Shown one piece after another: positions 23,990-31,521 of a stretch of DNA of 64,000 bases (position 1 is the stretch's first letter; every line of letters starts with the position of its first letter). The translations under genes were made by a program, and so were the position numbers. The notes under the pieces were generated by a model. It saw only the letters and a list, made by a program, of their open reading frames with translations, searched no databases and had not been told where the DNA came from. The DNA is from Kiloniellales bacterium (GTDB taxonomy: Bacteria > Pseudomonadota > Alphaproteobacteria > Kiloniellales > JAKSDN01), in the NCBI GenBank assembly GCA_028280455.1, contig JANQLT010000023.1, forward strand, positions 1 through 64,000, given 5' to 3'.

Positions 23990-26338
23990 TCAGCCGCGCG
24001 GTGGCGCCAGCGTCTCGGGAGACCCGTCCCGGGCGGCCAGATGGTCGCGGACGATCAAGGCGACCACGGCCGGCAAGCTCGGCACCCGCTGCCCGCGCAC
24101 CTCGGCGCCCTCGCCGTCGGCGATCTGCTCCAGGTCGCGCAGCATGGTCTCGAGCTTGGTCCCGGAGCCCGAGCGGAGGACCTGCGACAGGGCCTTGGCG
24201 ATGCTCTCCAGGTCGGGCGTCGGCTGGTCGCACTTGCAGCGGATCACGATGTCGCAGGGGCGCCGCCCGCCGGCCTGGTCGATCTCGTCGAAGATGGTGA
24301 CATAGAGCTGCGCGTCGAGCGGCGGCCAGCTCTCGCGATAGGTGACGTCCGCCAGCCTCGGAACCGGTCCCCGGCGCGCCGCCGAGGACTGCGACTCGAA
24401 GCCGCCCCGGTCCGGCGCCCAGGACAGCCCTCCGCTGGCTTCGGCGTCGCCTTCCGATCCAATCGGGGTCTCGGCCCCGGCGGAGCGCAGGACGAAGCGC
24501 TGGCACCCGAGCTCGTGCGCCTTGCGGAAGAGCTGGTCGCGCGCGACATCGTCCAGCCGGTCAGCCGTGGTGCTGGGACAATCCAGGGGCGAGTCCAGGA
24601 AGGGCTGCACCGTCGCTTGCATGGCCGCCTGCCGGTCGGGCCCTATCCGGTCGGCCGCGACCCAGGCCGGCCCCAGTGTCTCAGGATCGACCGAGGCCGG
24701 GTCGAGGCCTTTGCGCCGACAGGTCGCGAGGAACCCGGCGTCGAAGCAGTCGATCTCGCGCGCCTGCGTCTCGCCGTCGCGCAGCCGGCGCCGATGGCGC
24801 TGGGCCGGCACCGGCGAGATCCCCGGCGAGGCGCAGCCGAGCAAGTCGGCGGTCGCCTGGCTCTCGGCGACGCAGAGCAAGGCGCCGTTTCTCAGGCCCC
24901 GGCTCTCGATCCCGCGCCGCAGGATGTCGGGCAGAGACGCCAGACTCTGCGCCCCACTGGCCTCGCCTGCCCCGAAGGCGGGATAGCTCTCGCGCTCCTC
25001 GGCCAGGGAGATCGAGGCGCGGTAGGCGGCGTCGCGCAACCTGTCCAACACCTTGCGCACCGTCACGCGGGCCGCCTGGCTGCCGTAGGGCTGGCCGAGC
25101 TGCTGCAGGAGCGTGCCCAGGCCGACGACTCCCAGGCCGATGCGCCGCTCGGCTTTCGCCGCGGCCTCCTGTTCCGGCACGCCGTAGGGCATGACGTCGA
25201 TGGCGTTGTCGAGAAAGCGGACGCCGAGGGTGACGGCCGCGCGCAGCTTCTGCGCATCGACCGTCGCAGAGCCCCTGCCCTGGGATTGCAGCAGGGCGGC
25301 GAGGTTGATCGAGCCGCCGACGGCGGGGCCCCAGGCCGGCCAGAGCGGCGCCTCCGTCTCGGCGGTCGGCGCCGTTGCCGGTCGCATGTAGCGCGACCTC
25401 TGGACGAAGAGCACGCCGCAATCGCCCCGAGCGTCGTCGTGGCGCAGGATCTCCCGCCACAGCGCCCGCGCGGAAACGACCTGGTGGACGAACCAGGGGC
25501 GCACGACGCCGTCCGCGCCTTGCCGATCGCGCACCAGCGACTGCGTGCCCGGGTCGAGCGGCGGCGCGACGTGGCCGAGATCCCATTCGGCATCCGCCTC
25601 GACGGCGGCCATGAAGGCGTCGCTCACCGCCACCATCAAGCCGAGCCGCTCGAGCCGGCCGGGCTCGCTCCGGGCGGCCGCGAAAGCCGGCAGGTCCGGG
25701 TGATCGCAAGACAGCAGCGCCCTGCTGCGCCCCTGCCAGGAGAGGCCCTCGGACAGCATGCGCCGTGCCATCGTCTCCCAGACGTCGAGCACGGGGAGCA
25801 CACCGGACGCGCCCGCGCCGCCCTGGCCCAGACGCGCGCCGGCCGGCGGCAGCGCCGTCAAGTCCAGCTCGAGCCTGCCGCCGAAGCGCAGGGCCGAGAC
25901 GGTCGTCTCCAGCGACTGCAGGAGACCCAGGGGCTGGTGCTCGATGGCAAGCCAGCGGCCGACGCTGGCGCCGCCCGCCCTGAGCGGCGGCGCGGCCGGA
26001 GAGGCGCCGCCGATCGTCGCCACGAGCCGCTCGTCAGGGCAGAAGATGGCGGCGCACATCAGGGCCAGGCACTGGTCCTGTTGCGACTCGCGCTGGGGAT
26101 CGGCGGCGAAGACCGCCTCCACCACCCGGCGAAAGCTGTCGGCCGGGGAGGCCTCGCCCGGCAGGCGAAAGCGGTCTTGCCAGACGGCTCGGCAGATTTC
26201 CTGGCTGTCGAAGACCGGCGACAGCGGGCTCACGGAGGCAGCCCTCGCCGCCCGGCCGCGTCGCCGACGGACAGATTCTGTCCTCCCTGGTCCCGGTCGC
26301 GACAGCGACCCGGAAGCCGTCCCTGCATAGGAAGGCAT
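23990..26338 (-). CDS. NrdJ-like (class II ribonucleotide reductase) protein with lost active site and C-terminal TSCPD domain
   Basis: The 782-residue protein follows adenosylcobalamin-dependent ribonucleotide reductase from end to end. SQEICRAVWQDRFRL is near 45, GGAGASGVLPVLDVWETM near 173-190 and CDHPDLPAF near 211. VSDAFMAAVEADAEWDL, ALWREILRH, GGSINLAALL (near 341) and RRIGLGVVGLGTLLQQLG (near 398) follow. Next is NGALLCVAESQATADLLG, where a real enzyme has its phosphate-binding P-T-G-T-I loop, and then a TSCPD-like domain (DAQLYVTIFDEIDQAG) near 675-770. The thiyl-radical segment, normally N-P-C-G-E, aligns with TAETE near 325, so the catalytic Cys and Asn are gone. It should not reduce ribonucleotides. 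It is divergent from an XRE regulator. Regulatory, B12-binding or nucleotide-sensing roles are open guesses. Confidence 0.75.
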   Translation of the reverse strand: MPSYAGTASGSLSRPGPGRTESVRRRRGRAARAASVSPLSPVFDSQEICRAVWQDRFRLPGEASPADSFRRVVEAVFAADPQRESQQDQCLALMCAAIFCPDERLVATIGGASPAAPPLRAGGASVGRWLAIEHQPLGLLQSLETTVSALRFGGRLELDLTALPPAGARLGQGGAGASGVLPVLDVWETMARRMLSEGLSWQGRSRALLSCDHPDLPAFAAARSEPGRLERLGLMVAVSDAFMAAVEADAEWDLGHVAPPLDPGTQSLVRDRQGADGVVRPWFVHQVVSARALWREILRHDDARGDCGVLFVQRSRYMRPATAPTAETEAPLWPAWGPAVGGSINLAALLQSQGRGSATVDAQKLRAAVTLGVRFLDNAIDVMPYGVPEQEAAAKAERRIGLGVVGLGTLLQQLGQPYGSQAARVTVRKVLDRLRDAAYRASISLAEERESYPAFGAGEASGAQSLASLPDILRRGIESRGLRNGALLCVAESQATADLLGCASPGISPVPAQRHRRRLRDGETQAREIDCFDAGFLATCRRKGLDPASVDPETLGPAWVAADRIGPDRQAAMQATVQPFLDSPLDCPSTTADRLDDVARDQLFRKAHELGCQRFVLRSAGAETPIGSEGDAEASGGLSWAPDRGGFESQSSAARRGPVPRLADVTYRESWPPLDAQLYVTIFDEIDQAGGRRPCDIVIRCKCDQPTPDLESIAKALSQVLRSGSGTKLETMLRDLEQIADGEGAEVRGQRVPSLPAVVALIVRDHLAARDGSPETLAPPRG

Positions 26339-26348
26339 GTTACGAATT

Positions 26349-26363
26349 ACGCAATTCTTGCGT
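26349..26363. promoter_or_regulatory. candidate operator between NrdJ-like gene and XRE gene
   Basis: ACGCAATTCTTGCGT is a dyad with perfect 6-bp arms (ACGCAA/TTGCGT) in an unusually AT-rich 81-bp divergent region. It sits 11 bp upstream of the NrdJ-like ATG and 57 bp upstream of the XRE ATG, a good place for the XRE protein to control both. Confidence 0.45.
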
Positions 26364-26419
26364 CAATTGCCGCGAAAAACGCAGCAGACATTGTTCGGCG
26401 AGCGTGCGAAATTTGTAAC

Positions 26420-26986
26420 ATGGCCGATGCTCGCCTGGACCTTTCCTGGATCGTCCCGCGGCTTCGAGAGCTGGGCATGACTCAGTCCGAGCTGGCGGCT
26501 TCACTCGGTCTCGACCGCAGTCGGGTGAGCGAGATGCTGAACCCGAGTCGCGACAACAAGCCGCGCCGACTGCAGCTCAGCGAATTGCCGGCCATATCGC
26601 GCGCCCTGCGCATGCCCATCGACGAGATCGTCGCCCGAGCGACCGGCGACCGCGGCTACCGGGCGGACAGCGGCAAGGATCTGGAGCAGGCCGCGGACCT
26701 GACCGACCCTTCGGCGCAGCGCACCTATCACGCGACGCATGATGTCCTGAGCGTCATGACCAAGCACGAGCTGCTCGACATGACCAGCGAGGAGATCCAC
26801 GTCTACGCCATGGCCATCGCCCAGGCGGCGACCAAGCCGGGCCTGCACGACAGGACGCAGCTTGACGCCCATCTGCAGGACACGGTGATCCATCTCTGGG
26901 ATTTCAAGGCGATCCGGGGCGCCGCACCGCGGTCGCGGCCGAAGCCGAACGTCGGCGCCGCCAAGGCCGACTATAGGAAGCCGTAG
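26420..26986 (+). CDS. XRE-family helix-turn-helix regulator
   Basis: The 188-residue protein starts at ATG 26420 (MADARLDLSWIVPRLRELGM). Residues 13-55 form a lambda-repressor-type helix-turn-helix (MTQSELAASLGLDRSRVSEM) followed by a basic linker with NPSRDNKPRRLQLSE. The C-terminal half is helical with no recognised ligand or protease domain (no S24 Ser/Lys). The reading frame is open far upstream, but the base composition changes sharply at the AT-rich intergenic region, so only this part is a gene. It is divergent from the NrdJ-like gene and probably regulates it. Confidence 0.8.
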   Translation: MADARLDLSWIVPRLRELGMTQSELAASLGLDRSRVSEMLNPSRDNKPRRLQLSELPAISRALRMPIDEIVARATGDRGYRADSGKDLEQAADLTDPSAQRTYHATHDVLSVMTKHELLDMTSEEIHVYAMAIAQAATKPGLHDRTQLDAHLQDTVIHLWDFKAIRGAAPRSRPKPNVGAAKADYRKP

Positions 26987-27090
26987 CCTGGCGCCGAGAT
27001 CCGCTCAGCCAATGGTGTCCACCCCCTCTTGCCACGAAGCGGCAAGGCTGCTTTGCTACCAAGGGTGATGAATAGGGTGGTTTTCTAATC

Positions 27091-27411
27091 ATGGGAAAAG
27101 GCCAGACCGACCCGGGGGCAGCGCTCCGCGCCCTTGGGCAAGCAATAACCACGGCCAGACAAAGACAAGGCGTTACGAGGGAAGATCTATCGAGGGCATC
27201 CGGGTTGGACGTGCAACTTCTCGATGCATTGGAGTCCGGTCGGGAACAGCCGGCCCTCAGTCACCTCTTCAAGATATGCCTCGCCTTGGAAGAGCATCCG
27301 GAGTCGCTTTTCGATACGGCCCGCGAGCATCACGCCGTGGCCCGCCTGGTGACGCACGCCGACCTGCTCTTCGGCCTCTACAAGACGATCCGGCGCGACA
27401 AGGCTTCCTGA
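27091..27411 (+). CDS. small XRE-family helix-turn-helix protein
   Basis: This 106-residue protein has an N-terminal helix-turn-helix (LGQAITTARQRQGVTREDLS, then ASGLDVQLLDALESGREQP) in residues 15-60 and a short helical tail. It begins at ATG 27091 after an AT-rich leader. A GC-rich stem (8-bp arms GCGCGCGG/CCGCGCGC) follows the stop but lacks a T tract, so it is a poor terminator. No partner gene is adjacent. It may be an orphan antitoxin or a small regulator; nothing in the sequence decides. Confidence 0.7.
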   Translation: MGKGQTDPGAALRALGQAITTARQRQGVTREDLSRASGLDVQLLDALESGREQPALSHLFKICLALEEHPESLFDTAREHHAVARLVTHADLLFGLYKTIRRDKAS

Positions 27412-27473
27412 ACCGCCGAGGCTGATCGGGCGCGCGCGGTCCTGTGCCGCGCGCCGCCGTTCTCCTCTCAAGC

Positions 27474-27505
27474 GAAAAAAAAGAAGGGGGCCCGAAGGCC
27501 CCCTT
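27474..27505 (-). terminator. rho-independent terminator of the substrate-binding-protein gene
   Basis: Read leftward, AAGGGGGCC-TTCG-GGCCCCCTT forms a perfect 9-bp stem with a UUCG tetraloop (27484-27505). It is followed by a run rich in T (complement of the A tract at 27475-27485). It lies 24 bp after the stop of the minus-strand gene ending at 27529. This is a strong intrinsic terminator. Confidence 0.9.
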
Positions 27506-27528
27506 CCCGTTTCGCAGGGTCGCGAGGC

Positions 27529-29190
27529 TCAGCTCTCGACCCAGGTGTCGTTGAGTTGATGGTAGATGGTCGGGTGCATCTTGAAGTTATGCAGCTTCTT
27601 GCTGCCGGCCGTGAAGACCGAGCGCCAGAGCGGCTGCACGATGACCGCGTCGTCCTGGAGGATCTTCTCGACCTTCTCCATCTTCGCCTTGCGGGCGTTG
27701 ACGTCGAGCGTGGCACCGGCATCGTCCAGGGCCGCGTCGAACTCGGGATTGTTGTAGCGGCTCTCGTTCCAGGGCACGCCACCGCGGTAGCCGAGGTTGA
27801 GAACCATCACGCCGAGCGGACGGTGGGTCCAACCGGTCATGCCGAAGCCGGTCTTGTCCCAGACCTCCCAATAGCGGGCGCCCGGCATGATGTTGATGGT
27901 GACGTTGATGCCCGCCGCCTTCCACATCTCGACCATGGCCTGGACCGCGTCGACTTCCCACTTCTGGTCGTTGTTGCAGTCGATGGTCAGCGGCACACCG
28001 GCCTGTCCGGACTCCTGATAGAGCGCCTTGGCCTTCGCGATATCCTGCTTCTGGGCCGGGAGCTTGAAGTACTCCGGATGGATCGGCGCCACGTGATGGT
28101 CTTCCGCCACGGCACCCAAGCCGCGGTAGGCGATCTGCAGGACCTTCTCGTGGTCGACGGCGGCCTGCAGGGCCTGGCGCAGCTTCTTGTTGTCGAAGGG
28201 CGCCTGGTCGACCTGCATGCGGGCCACCGCGGTCTGCGCGGTCACCACCTCGAACAGCTGAGCATTGGGCAGCTGCTTGATCAGGTCGAGCTGATCGGTG
28301 AAGAGCTCGAAGATCAGGTCGACCTGGTTCGAGGCCAGGGCACCGACGTGGGCGGAGCGATCGTCGCCGAGATCGACATAGCGGATCTCGTCGAGGCTCA
28401 CGTCGCCGCCCCAGTAGGGCTCCTTGCGCTTGACCAGCTTGGCGATCTCGCCGACCCGGAACTCGGCAAGCTCGTAGGGGCCGGTGCCGACCGGGTTCTT
28501 CGAGAGGTCGCCGCCCTCGTCGCTGAAGCGGCGATGCACGATCGCCGTCGGATAGTTGTAGAGGTTCTCCGGGATCGACAGCTCGGGCCGGTTCAGGTTG
28601 AGCCGGACGGTGTGGTCGTCGACCTTCTCGACCGCGCCCGAGGTCATCTTCTTCTTGCCCTCGGAGTCCTCTTCGGTCATCGATGCGAAGAGGCCGATGT
28701 TCGATGAGCCGGTCGCCGGATCGAGCCAGCGCTCGAAGTTGAAGACGACGTCGTCGGCACCGAAGTCGTCGCCGTTCGACCACTTGATGCCCTTGCGCAG
28801 ATGGAAGGTCCAAGTCTTGAGGTCGTCGGAGGCCTCCCAGCGCTCGGCCAGGTAGGGCCGCGTGACGTTGTCTGGACCGGTGATGGTCATGTACTCGACC
28901 ATCTGGCGCGAGACGTTCGACTTCGGAATCCAATCGAAGGTCGAGGGATCCGTCATCTCCTGCACGCGGGTCGCGACGCGCAAGGTGCCGCCCTTGCCGG
29001 CGGCCGCCTTGGCTTCGGGCACGAAGGGCTGGCCGGTGATCTTGCCGGCCATGGCGTAGGCCGCGCTCGCCGAGACGCCGAGCATCGTCGCCGTCCAAAC
29101 GAAATCGCGTCGACTGATGTTCTCCTTCCTGAGCTCTTCCTGAAGCTCAGGGATGTAGGGGTGTGGATACTTCTTGTCACTCTTAGCCAT
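27529..29190 (-). CDS. Tat-exported ABC-transporter substrate-binding protein, family 5 (peptide/opine type)
   Basis: The 553-residue protein starts at ATG 29190 (MAKSDKKYPHPYIPELQEEL). ENISRRDFVWTATMLGVSAS is a twin-arginine signal near residue 26, so the protein is exported folded. The mature part is a SBP_bac_5 protein: TWTFHLRKGIKWSNGDDFGADDVVFNFERW near 150, KNPVGTGPYELAEF near 240 and ADHEKVLQIAYRGLGAVAED-like sequence near 360. Family 5 proteins deliver oligopeptides, opines or glycosides to ABC importers. No permease or ATPase genes lie downstream (a terminator does), so the cognate transporter is elsewhere or the gene is an orphan receptor. Ligand unknown. Confidence 0.9.
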   Translation of the reverse strand: MAKSDKKYPHPYIPELQEELRKENISRRDFVWTATMLGVSASAAYAMAGKITGQPFVPEAKAAAGKGGTLRVATRVQEMTDPSTFDWIPKSNVSRQMVEYMTITGPDNVTRPYLAERWEASDDLKTWTFHLRKGIKWSNGDDFGADDVVFNFERWLDPATGSSNIGLFASMTEEDSEGKKKMTSGAVEKVDDHTVRLNLNRPELSIPENLYNYPTAIVHRRFSDEGGDLSKNPVGTGPYELAEFRVGEIAKLVKRKEPYWGGDVSLDEIRYVDLGDDRSAHVGALASNQVDLIFELFTDQLDLIKQLPNAQLFEVVTAQTAVARMQVDQAPFDNKKLRQALQAAVDHEKVLQIAYRGLGAVAEDHHVAPIHPEYFKLPAQKQDIAKAKALYQESGQAGVPLTIDCNNDQKWEVDAVQAMVEMWKAAGINVTINIMPGARYWEVWDKTGFGMTGWTHRPLGVMVLNLGYRGGVPWNESRYNNPEFDAALDDAGATLDVNARKAKMEKVEKILQDDAVIVQPLWRSVFTAGSKKLHNFKMHPTIYHQLNDTWVES

Positions 29191-29589
29191 GGGCTCGAGG
29201 TCTCCTTCCGTTACTGCTCCCACAAGCAGAGACAGTCACGACGGATCCCGGCCTCGCGGCCGAGTCTCCACCCCTCACGGGCTCTACGTCCACCGTGGAA
29301 TTCAGTCGTGGCCGTCGCTCGAACCCGATTATGAACGGCCGTTCGGCCGCCCGAGCCCGATTACGACGACTCTCTCCCTGCCTCACGTTATTGCCGTCGC
29401 TCAGGTCAGATCACCCCCTCTTGCCTGACGGGATGAGCCGACTTGAGCCTGTAACCATGCAACGATGGCTACTTTATGGTCAATCGCGGCGCCCCAAATG
29501 GCCTGACCACGCCACAATATGGCAAACGAACGACGGCCAAAGCGCCGGAAGCGGGCCCCTATGGGCCGCGGAAAAGCAAGGAGTCCAAA
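29191..29589. other. about 400-bp intergenic region before the phage-derived cluster
   Basis: This holds the leader and promoter of the substrate-binding-protein gene and the boundary with the phage-derived cluster. A perfect 12-bp palindrome GAACGGCCGTTC lies at 29333-29344. Short frames are present but have no domain, ribosome-binding site or matching codon use, so I call none of them a gene. I see no tRNA and no obvious attachment-site repeat. Confidence 0.5.
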
Positions 29590-29636
29590 GAAAAAAGGCC
29601 GCCCGCCAGGGTCTGCGAGGACCCCGGCGGGCGGCC
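29590..29636 (-). terminator. strong rho-independent terminator of the phage late operon
   Basis: Read leftward, an 11-bp GC stem (GGCCGCCCGCC paired with GGCGGGCGGCC; arms 29597-29607 and 29626-29636) with an 18-nt loop runs straight into a T6 tract (complement of 29591-29596). It lies about 75 bp beyond the last lysis gene, so it closes the leftward structural operon and insulates the chromosomal gene to the left. Confidence 0.9.
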
Positions 29637-29710
29637 GAGTCGGGCGGGGAGGCTTCGGGAGAGTTCAGGCGCTGCTCGGGCCGGCTGGGCCGGCGCTTCA
29701 CGCCATCGTG

Positions 29711-30133
29711 TTAGCTGTGGCTAGAGTCGCGATAGAAGGCGAAGGGACCGATGACGGTTCGCGAGTCGCGGGCGAGGCCCTGCTTGGGCCTGACGCCACG
29801 CGGTAGAAGGTGGCAGGCCGCGCCGGTGCGATCGGGCTCGAGGCCGCCCAGCACGGCGGCGGCCGCGGCCAGGCACTCGCGCATGGCCGGCGTCTCGCAG
29901 GTCACCGCGAGGATCCGGCGCCGTAGGTCTGCATCGCTCCAGCAGTCGAACTGCCAGGGCGCGCGGCAGGCGGCGGCGACGCTCGAGCCCCACCAGCCGC
30001 CGCGCCGCGCCCGGTTGAGCACGACATGGGCGACCGCGACCTTGACCGGCCAGGGCGCACGGCCGCAGGTGCCGAGCAGAGTCCGGGCGAGGGTCTCGAG
30101 ATCCTCGGCACCGTATCCCTCCCCCGGCGGCAT
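29711..30133 (-). CDS. SleB-family cell wall hydrolase
   Basis: The 140-residue protein has the Hydrolase_2/SleB core: LETLARTLLGTCGRAPWPVK (catalytic Glu at LE), VAVAHVVLNRARRGGWWGSS, then CRAPWQFDCWSDADLRR. SleB proteins cleave peptidoglycan glycan strands. The start at ATG 30133 lies 1 bp after the stop of the preceding lipoprotein gene. As the last gene of the late operon it is the second cell-wall-degrading enzyme after the amidase, probably acting in lysis. A lack of a signal peptide means export would need the holin-like proteins encoded next to it. Confidence 0.83.
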   Translation of the reverse strand: MPPGEGYGAEDLETLARTLLGTCGRAPWPVKVAVAHVVLNRARRGGWWGSSVAAACRAPWQFDCWSDADLRRRILAVTCETPAMRECLAAAAAVLGGLEPDRTGAACHLLPRGVRPKQGLARDSRTVIGPFAFYRDSSHS

Positions 30134-30134
30134 C

Positions 30135-30389
30135 TCAGCCGGGCAGCAAGAGGCCCGGCTCGTCCTCGCAGGCGACGCCCAGCAGCGTGAAGCGCGCACC
30201 CTGCTGGCTCAGGCCGCTGTTGACGCGGCCCATGAGATGATCCCGCAACAGGGGATCCTTGGACTCGCAGTATCGGTTGCCGAGCTTGGCCCCGGTCGAA
30301 TAGAGCGTGCTCTTGACGGCGGCGACGCCGCTGCAGGCGCCGAGCAGCGGCACGCAGAGGCAGAGCGCGGCCAGGTTCACGACTCTCAT
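30135..30389 (-). CDS. small phage lipoprotein in the lysis cassette
   Basis: This 84-residue protein has a lipoprotein signal peptide, VVNLAALCLCVPLLGAC, with the lipidated Cys at about 19. The rest is short and basic. It overlaps the preceding small membrane protein gene by 4 nt (ATGA). Position and type recall Rz1-like outer-membrane spanin subunits, which help disrupt the outer membrane during lysis, but Rz1 is usually Pro-rich and this one is not. The spanin role is therefore an inference from context. Confidence 0.6.
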   Translation of the reverse strand: MRVVNLAALCLCVPLLGACSGVAAVKSTLYSTGAKLGNRYCESKDPLLRDHLMGRVNSGLSQQGARFTLLGVACEDEPGLLLPG

Positions 30390-30607
30390 TCCTTCGCCTC
30401 CTTCTTCGGGTCTTCGCTGGGGATCGCGGTGGCCTGCTGCGCCACCTGCTCGATGAAACGGACCACCCGGTCGTCCCAGGTCTCCGGGCTGGCCGCGGCG
30501 CGCGCCTTGAACCAGGCCCAGATGCTGATCGCGAGGCCCGGTAGCGCGGCGACCAGGGCCGCGCCGACCACCTCGCCGAGGCCCAGGGCCTCCGACGTGC
30601 TCTCCAT
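30386..30607 (-). CDS. small single-span membrane protein, possible holin or spanin partner
   Basis: The 73-residue protein starts at ATG 30607 after a good ribosome-binding site (AAAGGA). A hydrophobic helix runs from about residue 14 to 33 (VGAALVAALPGLAISIWAWF), then a charged tail (RVVRFIEQVAQQ, EDPKKEAKE). The gene overlaps the lipoprotein gene by ATGA, a pairing seen for i-spanin/o-spanin and for holin/lysis genes. No named family is recognised. Confidence 0.6.
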   Translation of the reverse strand: MESTSEALGLGEVVGAALVAALPGLAISIWAWFKARAAASPETWDDRVVRFIEQVAQQATAIPSEDPKKEAKE

Positions 30608-30621
30608 TTCTCGTCCTTTCT

Positions 30622-31284
30622 TTAGGCTGCTCGGAGAAAGTCCACCGCCGCCGCGACCAGGGCCGCGGCCAGCGGCCCGCGCCTCTCGTGCATGACCCGG
30701 CAGTCGCCCCGGTTGCTGCCGAAGCCCGGCTCGACGATCACGCTCGGCACCGCGAGCAGCGAGAGGTTTGTCGCGCCGCGCCCGGCCCAGGGCAGCTTGC
30801 ACCCGCGGTCGCGCATGCCGAGCACAGAGACCATCGCCGCCTGGACCGCCGCCGCGAAGGCGCCGTCCCTGGCCTTGTCGCCGTAGATGGTCTCCGTGCC
30901 GCTGGCCTGGGCCGAGGCGGCGGCGTTGAAGTGCAGCTCGATCGCCGCCCGTGCGCCCCAGTCGCGGGCCCGACCATAGGCGCCGCGCAGGCCGCCGCGA
31001 TCCCGGGTGAAGACCCGCAGGGCGAGACCCTTGTGGTCGCGCGCGGCACTTTCCATGAAGGCGGCCAGGCCGCGGTTCCAGTGGTATTCGCGGGCGGCGA
31101 TCGGCGCCAGGCCGGCCGCGCCGGGCCGCGCCTCGCTGTGACCCACGACGACGGCCAGCCGGCGATCCGCGGTGCCGCTCGCAATGGCCGGCTCGGGCGG
31201 CGCCGGCTCCGCCTCGGCAAGGATGTCGTCCAGCTCGTAGGCAAGCGCCGTCAGGCGCCGGCGCGCCTCCGGGTCCAGGATCAT
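30622..31284 (-). CDS. N-acetylmuramoyl-L-alanine amidase (Amidase_3-type endolysin)
   Basis: This 220-residue protein has the zinc-amidase signature: VVVGHSEARPG (first His near 48), REYHWNRGLA (Glu near 66), IELHFNAAAS (second His near 117) and VIVEPGFGSN (catalytic Glu near 183). It cleaves the amide bond between muramic acid and the stem peptide. There is no signal peptide, as expected for an endolysin released through a holin. It lies 21 bp after an XhlA-like membrane protein gene, forming a conventional holin-endolysin pair. Confidence 0.88.
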   Translation of the reverse strand: MILDPEARRRLTALAYELDDILAEAEPAPPEPAIASGTADRRLAVVVGHSEARPGAAGLAPIAAREYHWNRGLAAFMESAARDHKGLALRVFTRDRGGLRGAYGRARDWGARAAIELHFNAAASAQASGTETIYGDKARDGAFAAAVQAAMVSVLGMRDRGCKLPWAGRGATNLSLLAVPSVIVEPGFGSNRGDCRVMHERRGPLAAALVAAAVDFLRAA

Positions 31285-31305
31285 CGTCCGACTCCTCGCG
31301 GGGAT

Positions 31306-31521
31306 TCAGAGCAGCGGTAGCTGCTGCAGCTCGCGCAGATGCACGAGGATCTCGACCAGGGTCCAGAGCACGCCGGCCACGCCGCTGGTCGCCGTGCCGA
31401 CGGCCAGCCACATCAAGCGCTTGATCGCCCGCAAGGTCTCGAACAGGGTCTCGTAGCGCACCGCGCAAGCCACGACGTGCGCCCGCAGGTCCTCCTCCTC
31501 GGCCTCGCGCACCTCGCTCAT
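31306..31521 (-). CDS. XhlA-like small membrane protein (putative holin)
   Basis: The 71-residue protein has an acidic N-terminal coiled-coil-like helix (MSEVREAEEEDLRAHVV), a basic patch (RAIKRLMW) and one hydrophobic helix (about 38-60, LAVGTATSGVAGVLWTLVEI). That layout is the one of XhlA/hemolysin-type holin-associated proteins. Its start overlaps the tail-fibre gene stop by ATGA. It precedes the amidase gene, supporting a role in endolysin release. Confidence 0.7.
   Translation of the reverse strand: MSEVREAEEEDLRAHVVACAVRYETLFETLRAIKRLMWLAVGTATSGVAGVLWTLVEILVHLRELQQLPLL

Noticed and set aside
23990-26338. Functional class II ribonucleotide reductase
   Set aside because: The NPCGE catalytic segment and the PTGTI loop are missing although the rest of the protein aligns.
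23774-26419. Upstream part of the long plus-strand frame that ends in the XRE gene
   Set aside because: It lies opposite the NrdJ-like gene and the start of doeA and has no domain; only the piece from ATG 26420 has a helix-turn-helix and matching composition.
27429-27460. GC-rich hairpin after the small XRE gene as a rho-independent terminator
   Set aside because: The stem is good but no T tract follows on the plus strand.
29191-29589. tRNA or attachment site at the left border of the phage cluster
   Set aside because: No cloverleaf or terminal CCA-type 3' end pattern was seen, and no repeat of this stretch was found right of 52.8 kb by eye.
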